Shown: positions 32,491 to 44,229, numbered from the stretch's first letter. The stretch: DNA of 64,000 bases from Pyropia haitanensis (GCA_008729055.1 SDUX01000020.1:62001-126000); one strand, 5' to 3'. Notes: generated from the letters alone by a model not told the origin. A program made the numbers and translations.

Positions 32491-32811
32491 GCGGCGGCGG
32501 CGGCGGCGGCGGGGGTGGGGGTGGGGCGGGCGGCGGCGGCGGCGGCGGCGGCGGTGGGGGTGGCGGCGGCGGCGGCGGCGGGGGCGGCCCCCTGTCGGGC
32601 CGCACCCGCCGCGCGCTCGCCGCCTACTTTGCCGCCGCCGTGCGGGCGCTGGACAGCGGGGAGGCGGCGGCGGTGGACGCGATCCTGGGGGGGGTCGCCA
32701 CCGCCCCGGCCGCCCGCCCGGCGCTGCCGGCGCTCGTGCGGTGGGTGCAGGCGGTGGTGCTCGACGCGTGCCGGGAGCCGCCGGGGGGGGCCGCCGCCGC
32801 CGCCGCCGCCT

Positions 32812-32854
<43 letters not shown>

Positions 32855-33867
32855 GGCCGCCAAAGCTCCCCCCCCCCCCCCCCCCCCCCCAGCCGTCCGT
32901 CCCCCCCCCACCCCCGCCGACGCCGCCGAGGCGCGCCTCCTCGTCGCCCTCCGCCTCGGCCGCGCCATCCTCCGCCGCGCCCCCGGCGGCGACGCGGACG
33001 GCCTCGCCGCCCACCTGCTGCCGGCGCTGCTGTCGGGGGCGGTGGCGGCCGCCCCCGCCCGCGGCTGGTCCCGCCGCGCGCTCGCCGCGGCGGCGGTGGC
33101 GGACGCGGTGGCGGCGGCCGAGGGCGCCGCCGGCGGGGGGGGGGCGGGGGGGGCGGGGGGGGGGCGCCGCCCCCGCCCCCGACCACCGCCGCCCGCTCGC
33201 GCGCGGCGGCGACGGCGGCGGCGGCGGTGGCGGCGGCGGGGGCGCCGCTGGAGGTGGCGTACGGCGGGGTGGCGACGCTCGCGGCGCTGGGGGGGCGGCG
33301 CTGACCGCGGGGCTGCTGCCGGCGCTGCCGGCGCTGCTCGCGCGGCTGGCGGGGGTGTGGGCGCGCGCGGGGGCGGCGGCGGCGGCGGCGGCGGCCGGCG
33401 GTGGCGGCGGCGCCCGCGCGCGCCGCCGCGGTCGGCGCCCGCGGGGCGCGGGGGGGGGGGCGCCGGCCTCGGCGCCGCCGCCGAGGCGCGCGCGGCGGTG
33501 ACGGCGGTGCTGGCGGCGGTGGCGGCCGCCGCGCGGCCGGCGGTGGCGGCGGTGGCGGCGGGGGTGGAGGCGGCCGCCGCGGAGGGGGACGTCCCGGACG
33601 GGCCGCCGTGGGGGGTGGGCGGCGCCGGCGGCGCCGGCGGCGGCGGCGGCGGTCGCGGCGTCAAGCGGCGGCGGGAGGAGGGGGGGCGCCGCCGGCGGGC
33701 GCCGCCGCGGGCGGCGGGCCGCCGCCGGGGGGGGCGCCGCCGGCGGGCCCGCCGGCGGGGGCGGCCGCGGGGGGGCCGCCGCCGCGCGGCGGCGGCGCGC
33801 GCGGCGGCGGCTGTGGGCGCTGCTCGACGCGCACAGCGACCTGCTCGTGGAGGGGCCGGGGCTGTGA
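31761..33867 (+). CDS. TAF6: TFIID subunit TAF6
   Basis: ATG 31,761 (MGDPPP) leads through a C-run, where the frame moves by one, into a histone fold: LALPPDAIRVIADALPGVGA, then AAAEMDGRLGALVAAALAFT, then RHRRGRTLTADDVRGALRHR and PVVGLP. This is the TAF6 order, with (K/R)R.LT..D...AL followed by a P.yG-like end. After an Ala/Gly spacer, PGLWTAPDPSVRLLAVV and LSGRTRRALAAYFAAAVRAL open the C-terminal HEAT-like domain, which continues with LPALVRWVQAVV, RLLVALRLGRAIL and HLLPALLSGAV. It ends in LLDAHSDLLVEGPGL. At least four frame changes coincide with G or C runs. TAF6 pairs with TAF9 in TFIID and SAGA. Confidence 0.8.
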
Positions 33868-34742
33868 GGGCGGCGCGGGGGGGGGGGGGGGCGAGGACGG
33901 AGGCGGGCCCCCTCGGTGCCCGGTTGCCGCTGTCGCTGTGGGCGGAGGGGAGGGCGCCGGGGGGGGGTGGGGGGGGGGGTGTTGGGGCGTCAGGCAGTAA
34001 CGATGAGCGGACGCCCCTTTACTTCGTGTGTGTTTTTTTTTCCCCCTACTCCTTCGCCAGTGGGCGTCCCCTCACCGGTGCTTGCACCCGCCGCGCGGCG
34101 GTCGCCTGCGGCCCGCCGCCGCGTCGGCCCGCACGCCCAGGTTTTTGCTCCTCTTCTTCCCGCCGGCCCGCGCGCGGCGGCGCGCCGCCCCCCCCTCCCC
34201 CTCCGTGCGCCGCCGCCCGCGGGGGGCCCCCACCGGCGGCGCGGCGCCGCGGGGGGGCGGCGCCGCCGGCGGCCGCCCCCCCCCCCCCCCCCCCCCCCTG
34301 CGCGGGGCACGCCCGCGTCGCCGCCCCACCGCGGGGGCGGCGGCGGCGCGAGCGGCGCGGCGGCGGCGCCCCGGCGCGCGCCTCGCGCGCGCGGCGCACC
34401 CGCCGGCGGGCGCCGCCCGCCCGACCCGCCCGCGGCGCGCGGCCGGCGGCCGCCGCGGCGGGCGGCGCCGCGGCGCGGGGCGCGCCGGCCACCGCCGCCC
34501 GCACGGCCGCGGGCGGCGCGCGGCGCGCGGCGAAATCCAGACGCCCCGCCGCGGCGCCCGCCCCCCGCGCCCGCCCCGCCCGTCCCGCCGCCCGCCGCCG
34601 CCGCCGCCGCCCGCCGCCGCCGCCAGCCGCCGCGGCCGCGGCCGCGGCCGCCACCGCCAACAGGGCGCCCACACCACCCCCTGGCCCTGCCACCGCCGCG
34701 GCCTCCGCCGCGGCCCCGCCCCCCGCGCCGACCCCCGGCGCA

Positions 34743-34775
<33 letters not shown>

Positions 34776-35228
34776 TGCCGCCGCCGCCGCCGCCGCGGGC
34801 CGCCGCGGCGGCGCCCGCGGGCGGCGTGCGCGCCGCGCGCGGGCACGGGGCGGGGGCCGCTCCCCCCCCGAGCCGCCGCCCCGCCGGCCGGGGCGCCGCC
34901 GCGGACGCGCGCCAAAGCAGAGCGCCGCCGCCCGCGCCGGGGAGCGCGAGACGAAAAAGGGCACTGCCCCCCCCACGCACACAACCACAAAAAAAGAAAA
35001 GGCGCGGGCGGCCGCCCGCAGCGCGCCCGCGGAGCGCCGCCCGCGGGGGCGCCCGTCCCCCCTCCCGCACCCCCACCCGCCGCCGCGGCGGCCGGCGCGG
35101 GCCGCCCGCCGGCGGCGGCGGCGGCGCGCCGCGCCGCCTCCCCCGCCGCCCGCCCGTCCCCCGTCCCCCCCCACCCCGCCCCGCGCGCCGCCGCCGCGCG
35201 CCGGGTCGGGGCGCGCACGCCCGGGGCG

Positions 35229-35264
<36 letters not shown>

Positions 35265-35386
35265 CGCCGCCCCGACGCCGCGGCGCCCGCCCGACGGCGG
35301 CGGCCGCACCAGCGGCGACGGGGCCGGGGCTCCCCCCCCCCCCCCCCCTTCCCCACACCCCCCGTGCCCCCCCCCCCCAACCCCCT
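33868..35386. other. 1.5 kb of hyper-GC DNA without a recognised gene
   Basis: A T-run at 34,027-34,036 lies about 160 bases after the TAF6 stop and probably belongs to its 3' region. Beyond it both strands are open for long distances but encode only Arg/Pro/Ala/Gly, with no motif. Confidence 0.45.
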
Positions 35387-36003
35387 CTACGCCCCCCCCC
35401 CCCCCGCCCGGCTATAACGGCGGCCCGCCCCCGCCGGCAGGGACGCCCTCCGGCGCCCCCCCCCCCCCGACGCCCGCGCGGCCAGCCGCGCCAGGTGCCG
35501 CGCCTCCGCCGGCCCCACCGCCCGCGCGCGCGCGTCCCGCGCCTCGTAGCCCGCGAGCACCCCCGCGACGGCGTCCGCGACGGGCGCGCCCGCCACCTCG
35601 CGCAGCACCGGCGGCGCGCGCGCCGCCGCCTCCATCCGCTCGTAGCCGTCGAGGACGCCGCGGATGGCGGTGGCGGGGGGGGGGGCGTCGACCGCGACGA
35701 GCGCCGGCGGCGCGCGCGCCGCCGCGTCCTTGGCCTCAAAGTAGCCGACGGCGGCGCCGACGGCGCCGCCGCCGCCGCCGCCGGGGGCGGGCGGCGGCGG
35801 CGGCGGCCCCGCCGCCGCCTCGGCGGCGCGCCGCCGCGCCAGCTCCGCCCGCGCCGCGGCGAGCGCGGCGGGCGGCGCGCCGGCCGCGGCGGCGCCCGAC
35901 CGCGACCGCCGCCCCGCCGGGCGGCCGCCGCGGGGGGCGCTGCCCGACGGCCGGGGGGGGCCGCCGGCAGCGGCGGCGGCGCCTTGGACGCGCAGCACCC
36001 CAT
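35387..36003 (-). CDS. Putative N-myristoylated/palmitoylated protein with GY...AARAPP repeats
   Basis: ATG 36,003 begins MGCCASKAPPP. Gly2 with Ser6 fits N-myristoylation and Cys3-Cys4 fits palmitoylation. After a frame change at a C-run near 35,955, the protein has a helical stretch (LAAARAELARRRAAEAAA) and then repeats: GYFEAKDAAARAPPALVAV, GVLDGYERMEAAARAPPVL, and GVLAGYEARDARARAVG. The two main copies are about 40 residues apart. The C-terminus is Arg/Gly-rich. I do not know this family; a peripheral membrane or cytoskeletal role would be a guess. Confidence 0.55.
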
Positions 36004-36399
36004 CGCGCCGCGCGCGCGGAGGGCGCCGCGCGGGAGGGAGGACCCGGGGGGACGGGCGGCCGAGCCGGGCGCGGCCCCGCCCGTGACCGCCGGCCGACGG
36101 CGCGACGCCGGCGCTGCCCGCGCGGCGTGCCGCCGCCGCCGCCGCGCGACGGCGGCGGGAGGGGGGGGGTGCGGGCGCGGCCGGCGCGGGCGCGGCGGCG
36201 GGGCGCGCCCCCGACGCCGCCCGCCCGCGCGCGCGGGCCGGGGGGGGCCGCCCGCCCGCCGGCGGCGGCCTTTGGCTCGCGTCCCCCGCGGGCCGCCCGC
36301 CCCCGCGGGCCGCCCGGCCGGCGGCGCCCGCGGCCGCGGCCGGCAGCGGTCGGCGCTGCCCGCGCCCCCGCCCCCCACGCCTGCTCCCCCCCCCCCCCC

Positions 36400-37387
36400 C
36401 ATCGTCACGTTTGCCCCAAGCTAAAATCGACGGCCAGTTGCGTTACGCCAGCGATGCACCAAAAACGCCCAACGACACCAGTCTTTGATGGACATTGATG
36501 GGGAGGCGATTTCGCCCCTGCGTTGGGCCCTCTTGCACCGCCCGTGCCACCCTGCCATGTCACGAACAAGCGACCGTTTCAGTGCTGTGGGCCAATCAGC
36601 AGTCTATGTTCCGCAGTCCTTCTCCTGGGTGAAGAATTGGAATTCGATGCAACACCCGGGGGAGTAACTAGTCCTGCCCGAGATCAATGGGGGCGGCTGC
36701 TGGTCCTGGATCGCTGTCACTGCCGCGGTACGGCTGCGTGCCGTGGAGCGAGGTCTATCTCGCTCCCCGTCCGTGCAGCGGTCGTCGGCTCTGCCGCAGG
36801 CGCCGCCCTCTCAACTGCCGCCATCTGCGTCATCCGTGCTGCTCTTTGCGCGTACGCAGCGCCAGGGTCGGCAGCTGCACGAGGGTTGAGGGCATTCGCG
36901 CCTGGACAACGGCTGGGTACCCGGCCGTCGCCCGTCGCTCCCGGCTGTGTGCCGGCAAGACGGGTCTGCGAGGGCGAACGCAGCTGAAGCCCCCTCGAGG
37001 GAACGGCCGCACGACGCAGCTCCTCAGGAGCAGAGCGGTGACCAGGACAAAGCAGTCCTGGACACGATCTGAGTCCAAGCACTTGGTTCAACTTCTCCTT
37101 CACGTTGCCCAACTAGATCCTAGACAGTCCAATCAGAGCGTGAGATTTCGAGCCGTCACGACGTGACACACACGTGATCCGACTGCCACGAGCCTTGGGC
37201 CGGGGCACCCGCAGTTTCTGTCAGTTCCGGGGCGGAGTTCTCGACCATCGCTAGGGGCAGTCGTTGGCCTGCGCGTTAGCCTAAAATGGGATACTCGCCG
37301 GGTCGACGACCGCCTGTTTCGATGGCCCGGTGGCCAACGCACAGTGTGATGGTCCGGCGGTGGGATTTGGGGGCAAACGTGACGATG
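36400..37387. mobile_element. 988-bp lower-GC insert with 18-bp terminal inverted repeats
   Basis: CATCGTCACGTTTGCCCC (36,400-36,417) is exactly reverse-complemented at 37,370-37,387. Between them GC falls to near 58 percent and no coherent gene is present. Both outer flanks are C-runs on the plus strand, so a target duplication of 8 to 9 C would be invisible but is possible. It resembles a non-autonomous DNA transposon (hAT- or Mutator-sized duplication). Family not assigned. Confidence 0.75.
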
Positions 37388-38771
37388 CCCCCCCCCCGCC
37401 CTTGGGGCCGCCCGCGCCGCCACTGCGGGCACCCCCCGCCGCCGCCAGTGTGTGCGTCCCGCGGCGCGCCGCGGCGCGCCGCGCGCCCGCCGCTGCCGCG
37501 CCTCGCAGCGCCTGCGCGGGGGGGACGCGGCGCGCGCCGGGGGGAGCTCCCCCCGCCGCGCGCGGCCGCGCGGCGCGGGGCGGCGGCGCCCGCCCGCGGG
37601 GCGGCCGCGAGCGGCGCCGCCCCCGCCCGCCGCCCCGCGGTGGGCCGGCGGGGGCGGGGGCGGGCCGCGCCCACCGGCCCCCGCCCGCCCACCGCCCGCC
37701 CGCGGCGGCGGCGGCGCGCGCGGGCGGCGGCAACGTATCCGGCGCGCACGCGCGGGCCGGGGGCGGCGGCCGCGGCGTGATCCTGCCACGCGCCGCCCGC
37801 CGCGGCGCCCGGGCGCGGCCCCCGCCCGCCCGTGCCCCGCACGGGCGCGGCCGCCCGCTGCTCTGCCGGCGCGCGCCCCGCCGGGGCGGCGGGGCCCCGC
37901 CGCGGGCCCCCGCCGCGTCCGCAGCGGGCGCGGGCGGCGGCGGGGCCCCCGCCGCCGCCGCCGCGCCCCCGGCGCGGCGCGCCGCCCGGCGCGGCGCGCC
38001 GGCGCGGCGGCGGGCGCGGCGGCGGCGGCAGCAGCGGCGGCGGCGGCGCCCCCCCGCCGCGGTACGTTGCGGCGGCGGCGGCGGCGGCGGCGGCGGGCGG
38101 CGGCGGGTGCCGCACGCGCGTCCACGGGGGGGGGGGGGGTCGGGCGCCCGCGGGGGGGGCCGCCGCCGCACCGGGGCGCGGGCGGGTGCGCGGCGGGTCT
38201 GGCGGGCGCTGACAGGGCGCCGCCGCCCCCCCCCGCCCCACGGCCTGTCCGCGGGCGGCCTTTCCGCGTGGAACGCGGCGCGCCGGCCGCGGCGGCGGCG
38301 CGCCGGCGGCGGCGCGCCGGCCGGCCGCGCCGGGGCGGGGGCGCGCGCCGCGGCGCGCGGCGACGGGCGCCGGGGCCGCGGGCGGGAGCGAGCGGCACGC
38401 GCCCGCGCCATGCCCGTGGCGACGGTGCTGCCGCGCGCGCCGCCCCGCCACGGGGGGCCGTGCCGACGTCCTCTCGCCCCCCCACTCGGGCTCTCTCCAC
38501 GTCCGCCTGCTGGCCCCTTGCGGTCAGTTGCACGGCCCCCCCCAAAAAAAAAAAACGCCAGCACCGCGGCGGCGAGACGAGAAGAAGAGAGCAGTTCGAG
38601 TGAACAGGCAAAAAAAAAAAAAAGCGGCACCGCTGTGCGCAACGCGCTCCGCACCTCACCCCCCCCTTGCTCCCTCGCGGCACTGCTCCCTGCCCGCCAC
38701 CCTGCGTCTCCCACTCCACACCCACCCGCCCCCCCCCCCCGCCCCCGTGCCCCCCCCCCCCCCGGCGCCGC
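37388..38771. other. Hyper-GC stretch, no gene recognised
   Basis: No motif is seen on either strand. A-runs on the plus strand at 38,543-38,555 and 38,607-38,619 give U-rich sequence downstream of the minus-strand gene that ends at 38,772. Confidence 0.45.
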
Positions 38772-39901
38772 CTACCTCCCCGCCTTCTTCTTCTCATTCA
38801 CAATGTGCAGCGCCAGCTCCCGGTCGAGCAGCCCGTGCGCGAGCATCCACGCCTCCGCCATGGCCGACCCGCCCGGGCGCCCCCCCCCCGCCCCCCCCGC
38901 GGCGGCCTTGCCCTTGCCCCGCGGCGGCGCCTTGGCCGCCCCCCGCCCGCCGGCGGGGGCGGTCACGCCCCCCTTCTCCGCGTACAGGCTCTCGTAAAAG
39001 AGCCGCGCCGCGTCGTTGCGCGGCGGCGTCTCCCGCCGCTGGCCGGGCAGCTCAAACTTTTTGGCGGGCGCGCCGCCGTCCGCCTCCGCCTTGGCCGCCT
39101 TGCGCTTCCCGCCCGCGCCCGCGCCCGCACCCGCCGCCGCCGCCGCCGCCGCCGTGGCGGCGCGCCCGCCGGCGGCGGCGGTGCCGCCCGCCGCCCGCTT
39201 GCCGCGCCCGCCCGACGCGCCGGCGCCAGCGCCGGCGGCCTTGGCGGCCGCCCCCCCCCGCGCGGGCGCCTTGGCCGCGGGCGGGGCGGCGGGGCGGCCC
39301 CGCGGGGGAGCCCGCGCGGCGGGCGCGGCCGCCGCCGCCCCCGCCGCCGCCCCCCCCGGGCGGCGCCGCCGCGCCCGCGGGAGGGCGGGGCGGGGGGGGC
39401 CACCCCGCCGCTCCCGCCGGCGCTCCCGCCGGCCGAGCCGGGCGACGGGCGGCGCGCCGCCAGCGGCACGTCGTCGTCCTCGTCCTCCTCGTCGCCCGCG
39501 CCGGCCCCGTCCGCCCCGCGACCGCCGCCGCCGACGCCGCCGCCGCTGCTGCCGACGCCGCCGCTGCCGGTCGCGCTCCCCGCCTCGCCGTCCCAGTCGC
39601 CGTCCTCGTCGTCACTGTCGTCCTCCGCTTCCTCCTCCTCCTCCTCCTCCTCCTCCTCCTCCTCCTCCTCCTCATCCTCCGCCTCCCCACCCCCGCCCGC
39701 GGCCGTCGAGCGCCCGTTGGTGACGCCCCCCCGGCGGACGACGCCGCGCTTCAGGCGCGCAGACAGCGGCGCGTCGTCCTCCGAGAAGAGCTCATCCTCC
39801 TCCTCCTCCTCCTCCTCCGCCGCGTACGCGCTGCCCTGGCCGGAGCGGGACAGCCGGCGGGAGACGGGGAGCTGGTCCTCATCGTCCGAGGAGTAGGGCA
39901 T
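38772..39901 (-). CDS. Acidic nuclear protein with conserved FYxSLYxEK...MAEAWxLxHGLL ending
   Basis: ATG 39,901 starts MPYSSDDEDQLPVSRRLSRS. Long Glu runs follow, then DAPLSARLKRG and, later, DEDDDVPLAARRPSPG. After frame changes in G/C runs near 39,400-39,250 the C-terminus reads KKFELPGQRRETPPRNDAAR, LFYESLYAEKGG, a Lys/Gly-rich linker, then SAMAEAWMLAHGLLDRELAL and VNEKKKAGR. A similar ending (G.RRETP...FYESL....MAE.W...HGLL) is, to my knowledge, shared by uncharacterised nuclear proteins of plants and algae. The D.PL(A/S)AR motifs also recall acidic leaders of chromatin proteins. The exact function is unknown. Confidence 0.65.
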
Positions 39902-40676
39902 GGTGACGGGCCGCGCGGGCGGGGGGACGCGGGGAAGGAGCGGGGGCGAGACGGAGCAATGACGGCGGGGGGGGGCGGAGCAAGGACGGCGGGGGGGGAA
40001 GAACACGGGGAAGGCGGCCTTGGCGGCGGGCGACGGCGGGAAGACACAAGCCGGGGCGGCGGGCCCGCCCCCCCGGTCAGGCTACTACGGGGACTGCCGT
40101 GGCGGCCGACTGCCGAGACTGCTGACGGTGACGGTGCGGCGCGCCGCGACGCCGTCAGCCCACGGCCAACGGCCGGCAGCAGTCACTCCGCCCCTCCCCC
40201 ACACCCCCCCCCCCCCCCCCGCCCCCCCGCCTCCCAAGGGGCGAGCGCACAGGTGTGCCCCAATGCCCGGCCGACGACGGAGCCGCAGCACACGACAGGA
40301 ACCCGCAGCCACAAACGGCCAGCGGGGGACGCCAACGAGGCCCCAGGGGCGGCAGCGGCGGCGGCCCGCGGCGCGGCAACGGCGGCGGCGGCGGCGGACG
40401 CCGCCGGCGCAACGCCACGGCGGCCACACGCGCGCGGCGCTGGACTTGGCGGCAGCCGCGCGCGGGCGGCGCGCCGCCGCGGCGGCGCGATCTGTGTGCG
40501 TGCGCCGGCGGCGTGGCCCCCCCCCCCCCCACCGCCCCCCCCCCCAGCTCCCTCCCCCCCCACGGCTCGACGCTCATCGTCCACCACCACTGCCCTTCCC
40601 CCCCCTCCGTCCCCCCCACTGTTGCGGCCTCCCATTTGCTCCCCCTCCGCTGTTCCCCCCCACCTCCATCCCCACC

Positions 40677-41369
40677 ATGGCGTGGCGCGCGCGCCTCGCC
40701 CCCCTCATCGACGCCCTCCTCTCCCGCCGCCTCGTCGGCACCGACGGCGCGGCCAACCGGTACTACGTGTCCCCCCCCGCCCCCCCCCCCCCCCCGCCAC
40801 CCAAAAGCGGTTCGTGGTGGCGGCGGACCCCCTCTCCCCGTCCATGCCCGTCCAGTGGTCCGCGTGGCTCCGCCACGTCCGGCCCGACCCGCCGACGGCG
40901 GCGGAGCTCGCGGCCGCCGCCGCCGCGGCGGCCGCCCTCGCCGACCGCGTCGCCGCGCTGGCGGTGCGGGAGGAGAAGGAGCGGCTGCGGTGGCTGGCGG
41001 CGGGGGGGGGGGGGGGGGGGGGGTGGGAGTACCGCACCGGGCACTGGCGCTGCTGGCACCGCTGCGGCGGGGGGGGGGGCGGGGGGGGCCGCCGCCGCCC
41101 CGGACCGGGCCGCCGACCGGGCGCGGCAGGTGCAGCGGATGCTGGCGCTGACGATTGGCGGGCGCAACAGCCCGGCGGACGGGGGGCTGCACGCGCAATC
41201 GGCGCCGCTGGTGGCGGGGGGGGGGGGGGGGGCGGGGGGGGTCCGCCCGCGGCCGCGGGCCCCGGCGGCGCGGCCGCGGGGGGGGGGGGGGGGGGTGGGG
41301 GGGGGGGGCAGGGCTGGGCGGCCTCCGGGACGCGACCGCGGCCTCCAGGGTGGCGGCCGTGGGGGGTGC

Positions 41370-41431
<62 letters not shown>

Positions 41432-42470
41432 GCGGCGGCGGCGGGGCGGCGGCGGCGGCGGCCGACGAGGTACGTTTGGGGCGTGGGGGGGGGGGGGGAG
41501 GGGAAGGCGCGCCCGCGGGGGGTGGCCGCTCGCGCGCGCGCGCGGCTGCGGAGCGCGGGCGGGGAGGAGGGGGGGCGGGGGGGGGGATCGGCTGCGGGCC
41601 GCCCGCCCCCGGCGCGGGGCGGCCCGCCGCCGCGGCCACGCGGGGCGGCGGCGGCCCGCGCGGGGGAATGCCGCGCCGGTGGCGGGCCCGCGCGCACGCG
41701 CGCGCGCGGGCGCGCGGGCGCGCCCGCGTGCGGCGCCGCGGCGGCGGGTTGGGGCGCCGGCGGCGGCGGCCGGTGCGCGCCGGCGGGGGCGTGGGGGGGG
41801 GGGGGGGCGGGCCGCGGGCGCCGCCGCCGGGCGTGCCGGCCGCGGCGGCGCCGCCCCGTGGGGCGCGGGGCGGCCCGCCGGGGGGGGTGGGGCGGCGGCC
41901 GGCGCGCCCGCGGGCGGCCGGGGGGGGGGGGGGGACGCGACACTAACGCGACCGCTGCGCGCCGTGGGGATTGCCGGGGGGGGGGGCGCGCCGCACCGGC
42001 GGGCGCAGGGCGGCGGCGGCTTTGCGCCGGCCGCGTGGTCGCCCGCCGCGGGCGTGCGGTCGTCGCGGCGGCGGCGCGCCCCGCCGCCGCCGCCGCCGCC
42101 GGCGCCGGCGCCGCCACCGCCACCGCCACCGCCTCCGGCGTCTGCCTAGGGGGTGGCGGTGGGGCGGTGGTGTCTGCTTCCGGGGCGGCGTAGGGGGGCG
42201 ACGGCCGCGCTCGACCCGGCTTTGGTGTGGGTGCGCTGGCCTGTCGTCCTTTGGTTGGGAGTCTGTTTTCGTGTCGTGTTGTTTGTTGTCGGTGCGCGCT
42301 GTGTCCCTCTTTGGGTCTCCTCGGCAGCGGGTGTGCTTTGGTCTGGTTGTGTGTGTGTTTCTGGGGGGAAGGGAGTGGGGCGCTGGGGGTGGGTGCGCTG
42401 CGACCCAATGTGGAAGCACCCCGCAATGGAGCTCTCGGCGGCGGACGACGCGTGCGGGTACGAAAAGTAA
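40677..42470 (+). CDS. NDUFAF2-like complex I assembly factor, first exon clear, end uncertain
   Basis: ATG 40,677 (CCCACCATGG) begins MAWRARLAPLIDALLSRRLV, then GTDGAANRYYV. A C-run at 40,783-40,797 shifts the frame. It then reads KRFVVAADPLSPSMPVQWSA, WLRHVRPDPPTAAEL. The pattern VGTD..GN.YY....R.V......P..W..WLR....PPT.EEL is that of the NDUFAF2/NDUFA12 family; the PPT.EE ending favours NDUFAF2 (mimitin). Gly/Ala-rich sequence follows to ADE and a GTACGT donor at 41,470. A likely acceptor is CTCCTCGGCAG at ~42,318 or an AG near 42,371, with a last exon ending at the TAA at 42,468-42,470 (MELSAADDACGYEK). The 3' structure is not settled. The product acts in mitochondria. Confidence 0.7.
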
Positions 42471-42789
42471 CTCTTGTATTATAGCCGTTCCCCCACCGCG
42501 CAGACGCACACCACTGCGGCCCGCCCTGCCTCCCGGCCGCGGCCAGCAGCCCCCAGCCGGCTCCGGCCAGCCTTTCGCCTACCCCCCGACCCGGCCATCC
42601 CTGCTCGGCGCGCACCCCCGCAGCGGGAGGCGCCCCCCCCCACGGGGTGTCGAAGTCCCCCGCGCGCCACCGCACCGCCGCGCCGCGCCCGCCCCGCGCC
42701 GCCCCGCCGCTAGCCCCACGGCCCCGCAGGTCGACCCGCGCCACCGCGCCACCGCCCGCCCCCCACCGCCCGACCCCCCGCCGCCCGCC

Positions 42790-43020
42790 CTACATCGCCG
42801 ACGGCTCCCCATACTCCATCCCCTGCGCGGCCGGGGCCTCCGCCGCCGGCGCGTCCACATCGTCCGAGTCGGACGGCATCCCCGTGTCGGGCGCCACAAA
42901 CGGGTCGAGCACGGCGGGCTCGACGCACACGCCGACGGGGTCGATGAACTTGGCGAGCGTCGACCGGGGGGTGCCCTCCCGGGTGGTCTGCGACCAGTAG
43001 AGCATCTTGCCGAGGCCCAT
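42790..43020 (-). CDS. Small 76-residue acidic-tailed protein
   Basis: One intact frame from ATG 43,020 reads MGLGKMLYWSQTTREGTPRS, then TLAKFIDPVGVCVEPAVLDP, and ends in an Asp/Ala-rich tail (SDSDDVDAPAAEAPAAQG). The first 45 residues look globular and are free of the low-complexity bias, which supports a real gene. I do not recognise it. It converges with the NDUFAF2-like gene and has a (GT)n tract upstream. Confidence 0.55.
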   Translation of the reverse strand: MGLGKMLYWSQTTREGTPRSTLAKFIDPVGVCVEPAVLDPFVAPDTGMPSDSDDVDAPAAEAPAAQGMEYGEPSAM

Positions 43021-43049
43021 GGCCGCTGGAGGGGGGGGGGGGAGGGGTA

Positions 43050-43087
43050 GGTGTGTGTGAGTGTGTGAGTGTGAGTGTGTGTGTGAG
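43050..43087. repeat. (GT)n/(GTGA) microsatellite
   Basis: GTGTGTGTGAGTGTGTGAG and a similar continuation lie just upstream of the small minus-strand gene, probably in its 5' leader or promoter. No gene is seen between here and 43,740. Confidence 0.7.
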
Positions 43088-43569
43088 TACGAGAAAGGTG
43101 GAGTGGAGGGGTGGGGAGTGAGAGTGAGGGAGAGGGACGTGACGACGGCGGCGTTGATCGTCCGTCAATGGGCACCAGATCGACCGTGACAGGCGCGACC
43201 ACTGCCGTTTAAGGGTGTGCCATCCCAAACGCGCACGCGGCGTACGCGCGCGCGCAGTCACCCCCCCGCCTCTGCGTCCCCCTCGCCGCGCCCACTGCGC
43301 CCGCCGGCAGCCCCGCCATCCGCGCGCGCCGCGCGGCCCCCGACGCGGCCGACCGCCCCCCCCCCCCTCCCGGCGGGTGCCACCCGCACCGCCCGCCGCC
43401 GCCGCCGAGCCAACGTCGGCCGCGGCGGCCGCGCCCCGCCCCCTCCGCCCCCTACCCCCGCCGCCCGCGGCGGCCGCCGGCGCGGCGCGGATGCGGGCGG
43501 CGGCCGCCGGCGCGGCGCGGATGCGGCGCGGCGCGGGGACGGCGCAAGATTCGATTCCCCCGCGGCGGC

Positions 43570-43600
<31 letters not shown>

Positions 43601-43745
43601 GCCGCGGTCGCGCAAGGGGCCGCGCGGCCGGCGGCCGCCGAGAGAACACAAAAAAACACTCCACTCTGGACCACTTCGGTCCACTCCGGACCCACCTCCA
43701 CTGCACCGTGAGAGGGGGTTCGTGCCAAAGATGCCCACAAGGTTA

Positions 43746-43950
43746 CAGTGCTCCCTCGATTATATCCCACCCCGTCGCAAGAAATTTGACATGCGTTGAT
43801 CGATGCGCTATGGCATGTGTAAGGAAATGTGTCCGTTACGGCTGCTTACATGAGCCTTGATGAAGGCGTAGAGCCCGCTCCGATCGATCTTGGTCGGATT
43901 ATATCCCACCCTGGGCTATGAGAGGGTGAGATATAATCGGAGACTGACTG
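43746..43950. mobile_element. 205-bp Tc1/mariner-like MITE with TA target duplication
   Basis: The element starts CAGTGCTCCCTCGATTATAT and its other end, read on the minus strand, starts CAGTCAGTCTCCGATTATAT. TA flanks both sides (43,744-43,745 and 43,951-43,952). An inner hairpin (GATTATATCCCACCCT against AGGGTGAGATATAATC) is formed near the right end. CAGT ends with TA duplication are characteristic of the Tc1/mariner/pogo group. It is too short to code for a transposase. Confidence 0.75.
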
Positions 43951-44229
43951 TAACGGCTGTCATCATTCGACTCCGGGTGAACACTTCTGCTCTGTAGCCA
44001 ATGGCGTCGTCGGATCCTTCCAGGGGTGTGCAGCGATGAGATCGTCCGAATCTTCGCATCCGGCTGCAGCGTCGGGTAGCGGCCTGGGCCCGCCGTCGCT
44101 TGCTAGTTTCATCTGGATCGGGCCCCAGCCAGCCGGGCCGGGCCGGTCATACGAAATACGCACGCTCATCAATTCCAGACCGCGCCGTGAGGCGGGCCAG
44201 CGCTGCACCGTGCACCGGGCCCCCCCCGC

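Noticed and set aside
36690..37160. Short frames inside the TIR-bounded insert as a transposase
   Set aside because: They are under 160 codons and show no DDE-type or other transposase pattern.
37388..38771. A gene in the hyper-GC stretch suggested by long minus-strand frames
   Set aside because: Composition only, with no motif in any frame.
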